A DNA stretch of 64,000 nt. Source: Planctomycetaceae bacterium (GTDB lineage Bacteria > Planctomycetota > Planctomycetia > Planctomycetales > Planctomycetaceae). Below are positions 37,992 through 47,454 of the stretch, in pieces. A program made the translations under genes and the position numbers. The stretch covers positions 1-64,000 of the forward strand of contig JANSXP010000018.1 of NCBI GenBank assembly GCA_024742875.1, given 5' to 3'. Numbering within the stretch: position 1 is the first letter of the stretch; each line of letters starts with the position of its first letter. The notes below the pieces were generated by a model. The model was given only the letters and a program-made list of their open reading frames with translations, was not told the DNA's origin and did no database searches.

Positions 37992-39014
37992 ATGAAAGTC
38001 GTTTCCGCGCTGTCTGCGCTGCTGCTGACCGCCTCAACGTGTTGTGGCCAGGACCAGGAGGCCATCATAAAAGTGGGCATGATTGGTCTGGACACGTCGC
38101 ACTGCATCGCATTTACAAAGTTGCTGAATGACGAAGCTCAGAAGGACTTCATCCCTGGCTTTCACGTGACAGTCGTTTATCCCAAAGGTTCACCAGACAT
38201 CGAATCGAGCATCAGTCGCGTTCCCAAATACACGGTCGACATTCAAAAGCTTGGCGTCGAGGTGGTCCACGACCTGCAGCAAATGATTGATCAGGTAGAC
38301 GCCGTACTGCTGGAAACCAACGATGGCCGGCCGCATCTGGAACAGATCGTGCCCGTGCTTCGCGCCGGCAAGCCGTGTTTTGTCGACAAACCCATGGCCG
38401 GTTCACTGGCGGACTGCATCGCCATGTTCCGGCTCGCGGAACATTATCAAACACCCATATTCAGCTCTTCGTCTTTGCGTTACGGTAAATCAACCCAGGC
38501 TGTACGCAACGGTTCCATCGGACAGGTGACCGGCTGTGACACATGGTCACCGTGCAAGCTGGAGCCAACCCACCCGGACCTGTTCTGGTACGGAATCCAC
38601 GGTGTGGAGAGCCTGTTCACGGTCATGGGGAAAGACGTAGTGAGTGTCGTCCGCACGCAGACAGATTCGACGGACGTCGTGGTTGGCACCTGGGCGGACG
38701 GTCGCATTGGCACGTTTCGCGGACTGCGATCCGGCAAGGCGGGCTACGGGGGAACGGCCTTCGGCAGCAAAGCCCAGGTGGCTGTCGGCAGTTACGACGG
38801 CTACGCGCCACTGGTGAGTGAAATCACAAAGTTCTTCCGCTCCAAAGAAACGCCCATCGACCCCGCGGAGACACTGGCCATTTATGCGTTCATGGAAGCC
38901 GCCGATGAATGCGCACGGCAAAACGGACGGCGGGTGACGATTGAAGACATGATGCAGCGGGCCAGTGCGGAGGCTGATACGAAGGTCCGTGGAATTCTCA
39001 GAGCCAGCCGATAA
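37992..39014 (+). CDS. Secreted Gfo/Idh/MocA-family oxidoreductase
   Basis: 340 residues. The N-terminal signal peptide ends near CCGQ. The Rossmann start reads VGMIGLDTSHC, departing from the usual GxGxxG. The EKP motif appears as VDKPMAG near residue 135. A C-terminal substrate domain follows (WYGIHGVESLFTVMGKDV). Exported Gfo/Idh/MocA proteins are a large planctomycete expansion; whether they bind NAD(P) outside the cytoplasm is unsettled. The altered glycine motif makes reduced or different cofactor binding possible. It follows the MFS gene closely and may be co-transcribed with it. Confidence 0.83.
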   Translation: MKVVSALSALLLTASTCCGQDQEAIIKVGMIGLDTSHCIAFTKLLNDEAQKDFIPGFHVTVVYPKGSPDIESSISRVPKYTVDIQKLGVEVVHDLQQMIDQVDAVLLETNDGRPHLEQIVPVLRAGKPCFVDKPMAGSLADCIAMFRLAEHYQTPIFSSSSLRYGKSTQAVRNGSIGQVTGCDTWSPCKLEPTHPDLFWYGIHGVESLFTVMGKDVVSVVRTQTDSTDVVVGTWADGRIGTFRGLRSGKAGYGGTAFGSKAQVAVGSYDGYAPLVSEITKFFRSKETPIDPAETLAIYAFMEAADECARQNGRRVTIEDMMQRASAEADTKVRGILRASR

Positions 39015-39073
39015 GGTGTGGAGGTTGTGCAGGTGAGACACTGCTCGCTTCCCTCCTTGTTCGGACCTCCATC

Positions 39074-40789
39074 ATGAAACACCTGGCCACGGTCTGTTGC
39101 TGCGCCGCCGTTTGCTTTTCCTCCCTGCTGACAGGCCGCACTCACGCCGGTGATCGTCCAACGGGGCGTCAGTTTGCAACTCGCTCTGAAGTGATTGCGC
39201 GCCACGGCATGGCGGCGACCAGCCAGCCACTGGCGACGCAGGTGGCCATTGACGTGCTCAAAGCAGGCGGTTCTGCCGTGGATGCCGCCATCGCGGCCAA
39301 CGCCACGCTGGGACTGATGGAACCCACGGGCAATGGTATCGGCGGCGATTTGTTTGCCATCGTCTGGGATGCAAAGACACAAAAGCTGTACGGCCTGAAT
39401 GCCAGTGGTCGTTCGCCCGCCAGTCTCACCATGGAGGAGTTCCGCAAACGCGATCTGAAGGCGGTGCCGCCGTTTGGCCCGCTGCCCGTGACGGTGCCCG
39501 GCTGCGTGGATGGCTGGTTTGAGCTACACGGAAAGTTTGGGCGACTGCCGATGCAGGATGTCCTGAAGCCGGCGATCGATTATGCCAATGACGGCTTCCC
39601 CGTGTCGGAGATCATTTCGTACTACTGGCGGGGCAGTCGCCGCACATTCGAGAAGTACCCCGGGTTTCTGGAGACATTTTTCCCCGATGGAAAAGGTCCC
39701 GGAACGGGCGACATCTTTCGCAATCCGATGCTGGCCCGCACACTGCAGACCATTGCGACAGAGGGTCGAGACGCGTTTTACAAAGGCGACATCGCCCGCA
39801 CGATTTCTGACTACATGGCAAAACACGGTGGCTATTTGAGCTACGACGATCTGGCCGCCCATCAATCGCAATGGGTGGAGCCGGTGTCGACCAGTTACCG
39901 TGGCTACGATGTGTGGGAACTTCCTCCCAACGGGCAGGGCATCGCCGCGCTGCAGATGCTGAACGTGCTGGAAGGCTATGACCTGAAAACAGCGGGCTTT
40001 GGCAGCGCCAACCATGTCCACTGGTTTGTGGAAGCCAAGAAACTGGCCTTTGAAGACCGCGCCCGTCTTTATGCGGACATGGACTTTGCCGATGTGCCTG
40101 TGGAAACACTGATCTCCAAAGAGTATGGCAATCGCCGCCGCGCTTTGATTGATGACGAAAAAGCGGCTGATGAATACGACCTGGAACTGCCGCACGCCCT
40201 GGAGGAAGGTGACACGATCTACCTGACGGTCGCCGATAAAGACCGCAACATGGTGTCACTGATTCAGAGCAACTACCGTGGCTTCGGCAGCGGCATGTGC
40301 CCGGACGGACTGGGGTTCTGCCTGCAGGATCGCGGTCAGCTGTTTGATTTGACGCCCGGTCGATTCAACAGCTATGCCCCGAAGAAACGCCCGTTCCACA
40401 CGATCATCCCGGCCTTCGTCACCAAAGATGGTGAGCCGTTCATGAGCTTCGGCGTGATGGGGGGCGCGACACAGCCGCAGGGGCACGTGGAGATCATCAC
40501 CAACATGATTGACTTTGGCATGAATACCCAGGAGGCCGGTGACGCTCCCCGCATCCTGCACCAGGGGTCCTCACAACCCACCGGCGAACAAATGACGGAC
40601 GGCGGCACGGTGGCCCTGGAAAACCTGTTTGGGCGCAAACTGCGAGCCGAACTGGAACGCCGTGGGCACAAGCTGAAGTACGCCAAAGGCAGTTTTGGCG
40701 GCTATCAGGGGATTCGTTACGACGCGCAGCGTGACGTCTACTTTGGCGCCTCAGAATCACGCAAAGACGGCATGGCGGCTGGATACTGA
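39074..40789 (+). CDS. ggt: Gamma-glutamyltransferase
   Basis: 571 residues with an N-terminal signal peptide (ends THAG). The large subunit carries AATSQPLATQVAIDVLKAGGSAVDAAIAANATLGLMEPTGNGIGGD, the family hallmark. The autocatalytic cleavage site and nucleophile are in EEGDTIYLTVADKDRNMVSLIQS: Thr after Asp starts the small subunit. MGGATQPQGHVEII and the C-terminal region complete the N-terminal-nucleophile-hydrolase fold. It hydrolyses or transfers gamma-glutamyl groups, for example from glutathione, in the periplasm. Length matches the family. Confidence 0.93.
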   Translation: MKHLATVCCCAAVCFSSLLTGRTHAGDRPTGRQFATRSEVIARHGMAATSQPLATQVAIDVLKAGGSAVDAAIAANATLGLMEPTGNGIGGDLFAIVWDAKTQKLYGLNASGRSPASLTMEEFRKRDLKAVPPFGPLPVTVPGCVDGWFELHGKFGRLPMQDVLKPAIDYANDGFPVSEIISYYWRGSRRTFEKYPGFLETFFPDGKGPGTGDIFRNPMLARTLQTIATEGRDAFYKGDIARTISDYMAKHGGYLSYDDLAAHQSQWVEPVSTSYRGYDVWELPPNGQGIAALQMLNVLEGYDLKTAGFGSANHVHWFVEAKKLAFEDRARLYADMDFADVPVETLISKEYGNRRRALIDDEKAADEYDLELPHALEEGDTIYLTVADKDRNMVSLIQSNYRGFGSGMCPDGLGFCLQDRGQLFDLTPGRFNSYAPKKRPFHTIIPAFVTKDGEPFMSFGVMGGATQPQGHVEIITNMIDFGMNTQEAGDAPRILHQGSSQPTGEQMTDGGTVALENLFGRKLRAELERRGHKLKYAKGSFGGYQGIRYDAQRDVYFGASESRKDGMAAGY

Positions 40790-40817
40790 CCGGCCGCAGT
40801 CGGGACAGTCGGCGTTC

Positions 40818-41081
40818 CTAGCGAAACAGTTCGAGTGCCTGCTGGCCCGTCATGCCCACGTTCACGCCCAGCGCGGTGGCCGCCTCGCTGACGTCCTGAA
40901 CTTCGGCGGTGAGCATGTCGTCGAAATCCGCCACGCCGCGAACGATGGCCGCCGCATCGCCAAGTTTATTGAGCGCGTCCAGGCTTACATAGCCGCACGT
41001 GAGCGCCCCACGACTGCCGGAAATCACCAGCAGGGGACGATTGAGTTCGTGACGTGTGGTCTGAAAATCATCAAGGTTCAT
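40818..41081 (-). CDS. DUF1805-domain protein
   Basis: 87 residues from ATG 41081. The DUF1805 (YunC-like) pattern is clear: LLVISGSRGALTCGYVSLDALNKLGDAAAIVRGVADFDDML and the ending LGVNVGMTGQQALELF. YunC-type proteins are small soluble dimers of unknown function. It starts 13 bases after the FAD oxidoreductase stop, so it appears to be the last gene of the carbohydrate operon running from 46644. Confidence 0.82.
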   Translation of the reverse strand: MNLDDFQTTRHELNRPLLVISGSRGALTCGYVSLDALNKLGDAAAIVRGVADFDDMLTAEVQDVSEAATALGVNVGMTGQQALELFR

Positions 41082-41094
41082 AGCGGGTTCCGGA

Positions 41095-43182
41095 TTAATT
41101 CTGGGGCAGCCACTGGACGGCGTCGGCGATGACATATCCGTCGGCACCTTCCGTTGTGACGATCACGCGCCCGGTGGCCTCGAAACGGAAGGTTCCCAGC
41201 GACAGAAACAGGCCGTCCACGGGTGGCACTTTTCGCTGGTCGATGGTGATCTGTTTGCGGCCATCGGCGTGTTCCACGATGACAGCAACACGACTGGCGC
41301 GGTTGGGGTTGGGCGTGTAGGCCAGTCGACATTCGAAACGCCCAGGCGTCGGCAGTGTGGCGACAAACGTCACACTGGCGTCCCCGGCTTTGTTGCCGCC
41401 ATTGTGTTCGTAGCCGTGAGCCACGTACGGCCCCACCGATGAACTCTTTGTCCATTTTCCCGTGTGAACAGCCGCTTCATTATCAACGACAACGCCTGGC
41501 AGTTTCGCTGGATCAACGCCCTGACCGCTGGCGCGAACCTCGTAACTGAGTACCTGCCCGTCGTCGAGCAGACGCTGTCGCAATGCGTCGTAGTCAACAT
41601 CCTGCACGTGCTGATCCGCGTCAATCGCCATCACGGCGGCCGTGGCCGCACTTTGGCCGAGAATCATGAAGACCGGCTCCATCCGAATCGATCCGAATGC
41701 AATGTGAGAGCTGGACACACACACGGGCACCAGCAGATTGGTGCATTCGGTCCGCCGAGGAATCATTGATCCATAGGCGATTTGATAGGGGCGACATTTC
41801 ACCCCGATGTCACCTTCGTTCTGCACGTAGCCATCAGCCGTGATGTAACGCTGCACGTTGTGACTGTCGATCGTGTAACTGCCCATGCCGACAGACTGGG
41901 GTGTGGGGCGTTTTTGCAGCAGTTCGTTTTCTGTCATCACAAAGTGGCCCACCATCCGCCGTGCTTCGCGAATGTATAGTTGATGCGACCAGTGGCCGTT
42001 GTCCGCAAACTCATCCTTCGGCAGTCCCCAGGTCTGCATCTTTTCGCGAATGTCAGCCGGTACGCGGGGATCGTGGGACAGATACCACAGCCAGCCCTGC
42101 TGATACTGCTCGTGCTGGCGAATGATAGCGCGTCGCTGCTCGTAGGTCGCTTCAGGATAGTCGTAGTTGCGGCCAATGTTGTCCGTGCTCATCGGGCCGT
42201 GATTGTTGGTGTCGGTCTTGTGGTTGGGGATCGGATCAAACTTGCCAAACACGTCCCGCCAGCCGGCATCCAGAATCCGTCCCAGCAGTTCGTAGTTGGC
42301 AGCGTCGTAGTTTTCGGGCTTTTGAAACGGGATACGGTTCTCCGGATCGTTGGTCAGGCACATCCGAAAACAGTACGCCTGCACGCGGTGATCACCGGCC
42401 CGTTTCTTGCCTGGTGGATCAGCGCTGACGCCGGCGATGACACCACTGGACGGATCACCGGGCACCACATAGGGGTCGATTCGTGTCTTTTTCGGAATGG
42501 CATCGAAGTGATGCCGGTGGTGCAGCACGCCCGTCTGCACGCCGTTCCAGTCTTCGCCGTAGACCTCACTGCTTTCACGTCCCACATGGTACGTGATGCC
42601 GGCGGTCGCCATCAAATCGCCCTCATACGTGGCGTCGATGAACATTTTTCCAACAAACGTTTTTCCGCTCAGCATGGTGATCGACTGCAGGCGACCGTCA
42701 GTCTTTTCAACACCCGCCTGACGATTCAGCCATTCGTCACGGTACACGGGAATGTCGAACTCCCGGACGTAGTCGTGGAAGACCTTTTCGGCCACACGCG
42801 GCTCGAAAATCCACATCGTGCGATTCGCGCCGTCGACCGCCGGAGTCCCCTGGCCGCGGCCGCCGTAGTCTTCCGCCCGCTGGAACTTCCACGTGGCCGG
42901 CTGCTGATATTTTTTCCAGATGCGGTGATAAAAGTCCCGCGCCAGTCCACCGATGACCTCTTTGCGGCCCGTGTCGGTCCAGCCCAGCCCGCCGCTGGAC
43001 AGCCCGCCCAGATGACGGTCAGGTCCGACAATCACGACGGAACGCCCCATTGTTTTTGCCTGCACGGCCGCAATCACGCCCGCCGATGTACCGCCATAAA
43101 CAACGACATCGGCCTCAATCTTCTCGGCCGCCCCACAGCGGGGCCCCAGCAACAACATCACAATGGGCAGAATACGAATCAT
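41095..43182 (-). CDS. Secreted FAD-dependent oxidoreductase with C-terminal golvesin-like domain
   Basis: About 695 residues from ATG 43182, where a signal peptide starts (MIRILPIVMLLLGPRCGAAE). FAD-binding Rossmann motif VVVYGGTSAGVIAAVQA follows, with GGLSSGGLGWTD and the C-terminal FAD contact FGSIRMEPVFMILGQSAATAAVMA. This is the FAD_oxidored family often annotated as xanthan-lyase-like or FAD-dependent oxidoreductase. The last 130 residues (AAVHTGKWTKSSSVGPYVAHGYEHN to the end) match the golvesin C-terminal-like beta domain thought to bind carbohydrate. The frame is open a further 95 codons upstream but without family similarity. It probably acts on an extracellular sugar. Confidence 0.85.
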   Translation of the reverse strand: MIRILPIVMLLLGPRCGAAEKIEADVVVYGGTSAGVIAAVQAKTMGRSVVIVGPDRHLGGLSSGGLGWTDTGRKEVIGGLARDFYHRIWKKYQQPATWKFQRAEDYGGRGQGTPAVDGANRTMWIFEPRVAEKVFHDYVREFDIPVYRDEWLNRQAGVEKTDGRLQSITMLSGKTFVGKMFIDATYEGDLMATAGITYHVGRESSEVYGEDWNGVQTGVLHHRHHFDAIPKKTRIDPYVVPGDPSSGVIAGVSADPPGKKRAGDHRVQAYCFRMCLTNDPENRIPFQKPENYDAANYELLGRILDAGWRDVFGKFDPIPNHKTDTNNHGPMSTDNIGRNYDYPEATYEQRRAIIRQHEQYQQGWLWYLSHDPRVPADIREKMQTWGLPKDEFADNGHWSHQLYIREARRMVGHFVMTENELLQKRPTPQSVGMGSYTIDSHNVQRYITADGYVQNEGDIGVKCRPYQIAYGSMIPRRTECTNLLVPVCVSSSHIAFGSIRMEPVFMILGQSAATAAVMAIDADQHVQDVDYDALRQRLLDDGQVLSYEVRASGQGVDPAKLPGVVVDNEAAVHTGKWTKSSSVGPYVAHGYEHNGGNKAGDASVTFVATLPTPGRFECRLAYTPNPNRASRVAVIVEHADGRKQITIDQRKVPPVDGLFLSLGTFRFEATGRVIVTTEGADGYVIADAVQWLPQN

Positions 43183-43364
43183 GTCGACAGCGTTTCGCGG
43201 AGTCCGGGAATCATCCAGCAGCATGCCAGAATATCGAATTCGTTGTGCCTGTCCATGCGGCCCGACTGTCCAGGCGTTCCGGCTTGCCTGGTGCCGCAGC
43301 GGCCCGGGGCCCTTTCGACGTGGCGTTCTGCTATGGCCTGGGCACGAAGAACTCAGCAGGCAGG

Positions 43365-44684
43365 TCAGATGAGTTCCGCAGCAATTCGCGCAGCGCCCAT
43401 GGCGGCTTCGCCCTGTCCGGCACGAAGCACGGGCACCTGCAGATAGCGTTCTCGAATACGCCGCCACGGCGCGTTCATCGCACCTCCGCCTGCCGTCAAC
43501 ACACGTTTGACGGCAGGGGCCCCCAAATCGGAAAGAGCCGAGTAGCCTTCTGCTTCCACGCGGGCGATGCCTTCCAGAATGCCCTGCAGAAAGCGGCTGT
43601 CTTCCTCCGGACGGGGTGACAGTCGCGGTGGCAAACTGTCATCAGCCACCGGGAATCGCTCCCCCGGCGCCGGCAGCGGGTAGTAGTTCAGTTGCGTATC
43701 TTCTTCCGGTGTCATCAGTGGCTGCAGATCCAGAATCTGCGATGCGTTGAAAAACTGCCGCAGCGTCGCGCCTCCCACGTTGGACGCTCCACCGGCCAGC
43801 CACATTTCTTTGATGCGATGACTGTAGATGCCGCGGGCCGGGTCCACCACCGGATGGTCGGACAGCAGTTTGATGGCCAGTGTCGTCCCCAGCGATGTCA
43901 CGCCGTCACCCACCTCTCGGGCGCCGGTCGCCAAAAACGCGGCGTTGCTGTCTGTGGCCCCCGCCCGCACGACGCAGTCGGCAGACAGGCCATATTCGGA
44001 TTGCGCTGCGGCCCCCACACCTCCGGTGGCGTCTCCCACAGGCACGACCTGTGGGAGCAGATCAGTGCGAACACCGCAGGCCGCCATCCAGTCCGGCCAG
44101 CAGCGCGACTGCACGTCATACCCGGTCTTCAGAGCGTTGGTCTCATCCGAGACAAACAGCGCACCGCGAAGTCGGGCGGCAATCCAGTCAGCCTGATGCA
44201 TCAGAGCCACCGCACGACTGTCGGCCACACTCTGCAGATAAAGCATGCGTGCCAGAGCTGAGCCGCTGCCCTGAACGATCGACCCGGGATCCGCGTGCCG
44301 GGCAATCACGATGGCCTGCTCATCGAACCCCGCTGAGTTGTACATCAGGGCAGGGGACACCACATTCAAATCCGCGTCCACCAGCATCATGGTGCCCGAT
44401 GTCCCGTCCACCGCGATCGCCTCGATGTTGCCGGCCGCACAGCCCACTTCCTGCAAGCTGGCCGTTAGCCGCTGCAGCTGCTGATGCACCGCCAGCCACC
44501 ACAGATCCGGCTGCCCGCATGGTCGACCATCGATCAGTTCCGGCTGTGGCACAGACTCAGAAGAAGACAGCAGCAGATCGCCATTCTGGTCAATCAGCAC
44601 CAGTCGCACGCCGGAGGTGCCGATATCAATGCCCAGAAACAGGCGGGCGTTCTCTGGTGTGACAGCATCAGGTTCAGGATTCAT
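43365..44684 (-). CDS. FGGY-family carbohydrate kinase
   Basis: 439 residues from ATG 44684 (MNPEPDAV), which overlaps the upstream aldolase stop by 11 bases. The phosphate-1 motif FLGIDIGTSGVRLVLID, the region IAVDGTSGTMMLVD and the C-terminal RVLTAGGGAMNAPWRRIRERYLQVPVLRAGQGEAAMGAA give the actin-like sugar kinase fold of xylulokinase and relatives. AGATDSNAAF supplies the catalytic Asp. It should phosphorylate a sugar or polyol that the adjacent class II aldolase then cleaves. The exact substrate is not clear from sequence. Confidence 0.9.
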   Translation of the reverse strand: MNPEPDAVTPENARLFLGIDIGTSGVRLVLIDQNGDLLLSSSESVPQPELIDGRPCGQPDLWWLAVHQQLQRLTASLQEVGCAAGNIEAIAVDGTSGTMMLVDADLNVVSPALMYNSAGFDEQAIVIARHADPGSIVQGSGSALARMLYLQSVADSRAVALMHQADWIAARLRGALFVSDETNALKTGYDVQSRCWPDWMAACGVRTDLLPQVVPVGDATGGVGAAAQSEYGLSADCVVRAGATDSNAAFLATGAREVGDGVTSLGTTLAIKLLSDHPVVDPARGIYSHRIKEMWLAGGASNVGGATLRQFFNASQILDLQPLMTPEEDTQLNYYPLPAPGERFPVADDSLPPRLSPRPEEDSRFLQGILEGIARVEAEGYSALSDLGAPAVKRVLTAGGGAMNAPWRRIRERYLQVPVLRAGQGEAAMGAARIAAELI

Positions 44685-45705
44685 GGGATTTCTCGTTTCG
44701 TTTGGCCAGTTGCTGCCGATATTTTTCCGCGTCCCAGTTGAGTAGTTCTGCCTCCGCATCCTGACCAATTGGGATCAGCCGCCAGTCCTGCGGCACCCGA
44801 ACCAGGACATCATGCACACACTGCAGCATGGCGCGATGAGCGGGTGAAGCGGAGTCGCGAATCATCACTCCATACCCATCCACCACGACCACGGGAAACT
44901 CCAGCTCAGATTCATCAGCCTGCTGAAAGCCGCGTTCGGTCAGCACCGGCAGCCCTGGCCCGAGAAACACAACATGGTCCGGATAGTACGTGCCCTCAAC
45001 GGCACGCTGGCGTACCAGCGCATGCAGGCTGAGCGCATCCACATCTTTCGCACGCTGCCAGCCGGTTCGCAGTGTGTCCGGAGAGGTTCCCACTTCAGGT
45101 ACAGCCTGAGCAACGTGTGCGATGGATCGCTGCAGACGGGACTCGACCTCGTCAATCAGGCTGTCGATCCGCGGCAGTTCGTCACCAACGACGATCACCC
45201 CGTGGTTTTCCAGCACGATGACTTCCACAGCACCGAGTTCTGTGTGACTGAGTACAGCCTCACGAATGGCGCGCGACAGTGGGATACCCGGCTTTCGATA
45301 AGGGGCCGCCACCCAATTCAGGCCAGCCAGTCTTTCCGACAGCAGCGCGCGTCCCTGCTCGGCGATGGCATGCACAATCGTGTTAACAGAATGGAAATGA
45401 AACACGTAACGCTGTGGCAACATGGCATGGAAGGTGGTCTCAATCGAGGGTCGCAGTCCACCGTCCGGATCCACCAAAGCGCTGCGGCAGGATCCGTCGC
45501 CCACTCCGTCAAGCTCTGCTAACGCGCGATCGACATCCACTTCCACAAAAATGTCATTGCTGATCGCGTCTGCCAGGACCGTTCCGGACGCCTTAATCCA
45601 CATCCGGCCGGCCTGCTTGACCGACGTGTTGCCGCCGGGCCCCTGAACCAGCAGCGGGGCACGGCCGATGCGTGCTGACAGCTTCAAAAATTCAGAACAG
45701 ATCAT
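44674..45705 (-). CDS. Class II aldolase/adducin-family protein
   Basis: 343 residues. The N-terminal half follows the class II aldolase fold: GPGGNTSVKQAGRMWIKASGTVL, ETTFHAMLPQRYVFHFHSVNTIVHAI (zinc-binding His pair HFHS) and ENHGVIVVGD (third His). The last 100 residues extend beyond the minimal aldolase, as in the aldolase half of RhaD/YuxG-type proteins. It probably cleaves a phosphorylated ketose into dihydroxyacetone phosphate and an aldehyde. Coupled to the FGGY kinase by an 11-base overlap. Confidence 0.87.
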   Translation of the reverse strand: MICSEFLKLSARIGRAPLLVQGPGGNTSVKQAGRMWIKASGTVLADAISNDIFVEVDVDRALAELDGVGDGSCRSALVDPDGGLRPSIETTFHAMLPQRYVFHFHSVNTIVHAIAEQGRALLSERLAGLNWVAAPYRKPGIPLSRAIREAVLSHTELGAVEVIVLENHGVIVVGDELPRIDSLIDEVESRLQRSIAHVAQAVPEVGTSPDTLRTGWQRAKDVDALSLHALVRQRAVEGTYYPDHVVFLGPGLPVLTERGFQQADESELEFPVVVVDGYGVMIRDSASPAHRAMLQCVHDVLVRVPQDWRLIPIGQDAEAELLNWDAEKYRQQLAKRNEKSHES

Positions 45706-45765
45706 GCGTCCGTCTCACAGGAAATGTAAAGTGTTGGTCGAAACCGCGAGCGTTTCGAATGCCTG

Positions 45766-46644
45766 TCAGCAGAAAAAGTGAATGCTGAAATCCGGCGCTG
45801 CAGCATGACGGCTGTCTCGCAGCCGATCAATCGTCGCGGCAATGACCGCCTCGTCGGCGTCCGGAGGGAACTGCGTCTCATGCAGACCGCCACGAACAAA
45901 CAGTGACCGCACACCCACTCGCTGAGCGCCCGCGATATCATGTTCCAGACTGTCACCCACCATGAGGATGCGATCACGGGGGACATCACGGCAGTCGCGC
46001 AGCACAGCCCCAAACACTTCAGGTTCCGGTTTTCCGTACCAGATGACATGCCCTCCGAGGCCTTCGTAGCGGTCCGCCAGCGCGCCGGGAGAAATGACCA
46101 GTCCGCCTGGACGCGGCGACTGACGATCGGGATTCGAGCAGATCAGCGGCAGCTGAAACCGGCGGGCGGCGGCCAGTACGGTGTCATAGTCCGACAGCGC
46201 GATGCCGTCGGCCACTCCCATCAGCAGCACAGCGTCCACCGTCTCATCAATGCTGTCCGCCAGTTCAAACTCCGTGGCATCCGCCCGCCACGCCGCCGCA
46301 TCTTCCGGCTGGCCACACAGCACATGCAGTCGCTGCGGAACAGTACCTCCGGTCTGCAGCCGACCGTCACGCAGATCTTCCCACAAGGCCTCACCGGACG
46401 TCACCACGCGGCGCAGACCGTTGACTGGCAGTCCCTTATCGGCGATGCGGGAAAGATTGACGTCAGCCCGCTTTCCGGAATTGGACAGCACGTAGACGCG
46501 TCGCTCGGCGGCAAACAGCGTGTTCATTGCCGCCGCGGCGTCTGGGTACGCCGTGGTACCATTGTGCAGCACGCCCCACTGATCGAGAATAAAGACGTCG
46601 AACTGCGACAGAAGTGATGAGACGGATGAAATCAGACGAGTCAT
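45766..46644 (-). CDS. HAD-superfamily IIA hydrolase-like protein
   Basis: 292 residues. HAD motif I reads ILDQWGVLHNG, so the nucleophile Asp is present but the usual second Asp is Trp, a feature of the TIGR01459-type HAD-IIA subgroup. Motif II is YVLSNSGKRA, the lysine is in WYGKPEPEVF, and motif IV is ILMVGDSLEHDIAGAQRVG. The second Asp normally acts as general acid/base, so catalysis may be altered. It precedes the aldolase by 60 bases and is probably the first gene of the carbohydrate operon. Confidence 0.87.
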   Translation of the reverse strand: MTRLISSVSSLLSQFDVFILDQWGVLHNGTTAYPDAAAAMNTLFAAERRVYVLSNSGKRADVNLSRIADKGLPVNGLRRVVTSGEALWEDLRDGRLQTGGTVPQRLHVLCGQPEDAAAWRADATEFELADSIDETVDAVLLMGVADGIALSDYDTVLAAARRFQLPLICSNPDRQSPRPGGLVISPGALADRYEGLGGHVIWYGKPEPEVFGAVLRDCRDVPRDRILMVGDSLEHDIAGAQRVGVRSLFVRGGLHETQFPPDADEAVIAATIDRLRDSRHAAAPDFSIHFFC

Positions 46645-46752
46645 GCGCGGTTGATAGAATTCGCGAAGCAGGAAAGCAAGCCGCAGGGAGTTGATGTGGG
46701 TGAAATCGATCGGCCGCAGAACTGATCAGCCGAATCCGAAAAGAGAATCAGC

Positions 46753-47427
46753 ATGTCAGATCTGACAGACACCCCCACACCAGCGCCCCTGGCGATACTG
46801 GCGGCCGAACTGCAGCAGCAGATTCTGGAGAGCCAGTCCACATACTGGCTGGGCATCGCCGGTCCGCCAGGCAGTGGCAAGAGCACGCTGGCCGACCTGC
46901 TGGCAGAACAACTGTCGGGCTCTGTGATCATCCCCATGGACGGTTATCACCTGTACCGATCGGAGTTGGACGCCCTCGATCATCCCGCCGAGGCGCACGC
47001 TCGCCGCGGGGCCCCGTTTACCTTCAACGGACGGCGATTTGTGGAGGATCTGCAGAATGCCAAAGCATCGGGACAGGGTCGTTTTCCGGACTTTGAACAT
47101 GGCACGGGGGATCCGGTGGAAAACGCCATCTCACTCACTGTTGGCACGAAAATGGTTATCGTCGAAGGGAATTACCTGCTGCTTCCTGAAGCCCCCTGGT
47201 CTTTGCTTCGCCATGTGTTTGACGAAACGTGGTTTGTGGACGAGCCACTGGACGTGTGCTGCCAGCGGATCATTGCGCGGCACCAGCGTGTGGGACGCAC
47301 GGCCGAACAGGCACAGCATCGTGTGGCGACCAACGATCGACTCAACGCGGAACTGGTGATCACAGCATGTCGCCACCGTGCGGATCGGCGTGTGCGTCTG
47401 GCAGACCAGCGGCCCCTTACTGAATGA
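46753..47427 (+). CDS. P-loop nucleoside/sugar kinase-like protein (uridine kinase/YggC-like)
   Basis: 224 residues. Walker A is GIAGPPGSGKST near residues 34-45, followed by IIPMDGYHLYRSELD and GAPFTFNGRRFVEDL, typical of the uridine-kinase/pantothenate-kinase-like family that includes YggC and a described fructokinase. VIVEGNYLLLPEAPW and an Arg-rich lid (RIIARHQRVGRT) complete it. Substrate unknown; nearby sugar genes make a carbohydrate substrate plausible. Divergent from the HAD-led operon with a 108-base spacer. Confidence 0.85.
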   Translation: MSDLTDTPTPAPLAILAAELQQQILESQSTYWLGIAGPPGSGKSTLADLLAEQLSGSVIIPMDGYHLYRSELDALDHPAEAHARRGAPFTFNGRRFVEDLQNAKASGQGRFPDFEHGTGDPVENAISLTVGTKMVIVEGNYLLLPEAPWSLLRHVFDETWFVDEPLDVCCQRIIARHQRVGRTAEQAQHRVATNDRLNAELVITACRHRADRRVRLADQRPLTE

Positions 47428-47454
47428 CTTGCCTGAAGTAATGCGGATGACGTT

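Noticed and set aside
41980-43446. 488-codon plus-strand open frame
   Set aside because: Antisense to the FAD oxidoreductase gene, His- and Arg-rich with no recognisable domain; an open frame caused by the codon bias of the real gene.
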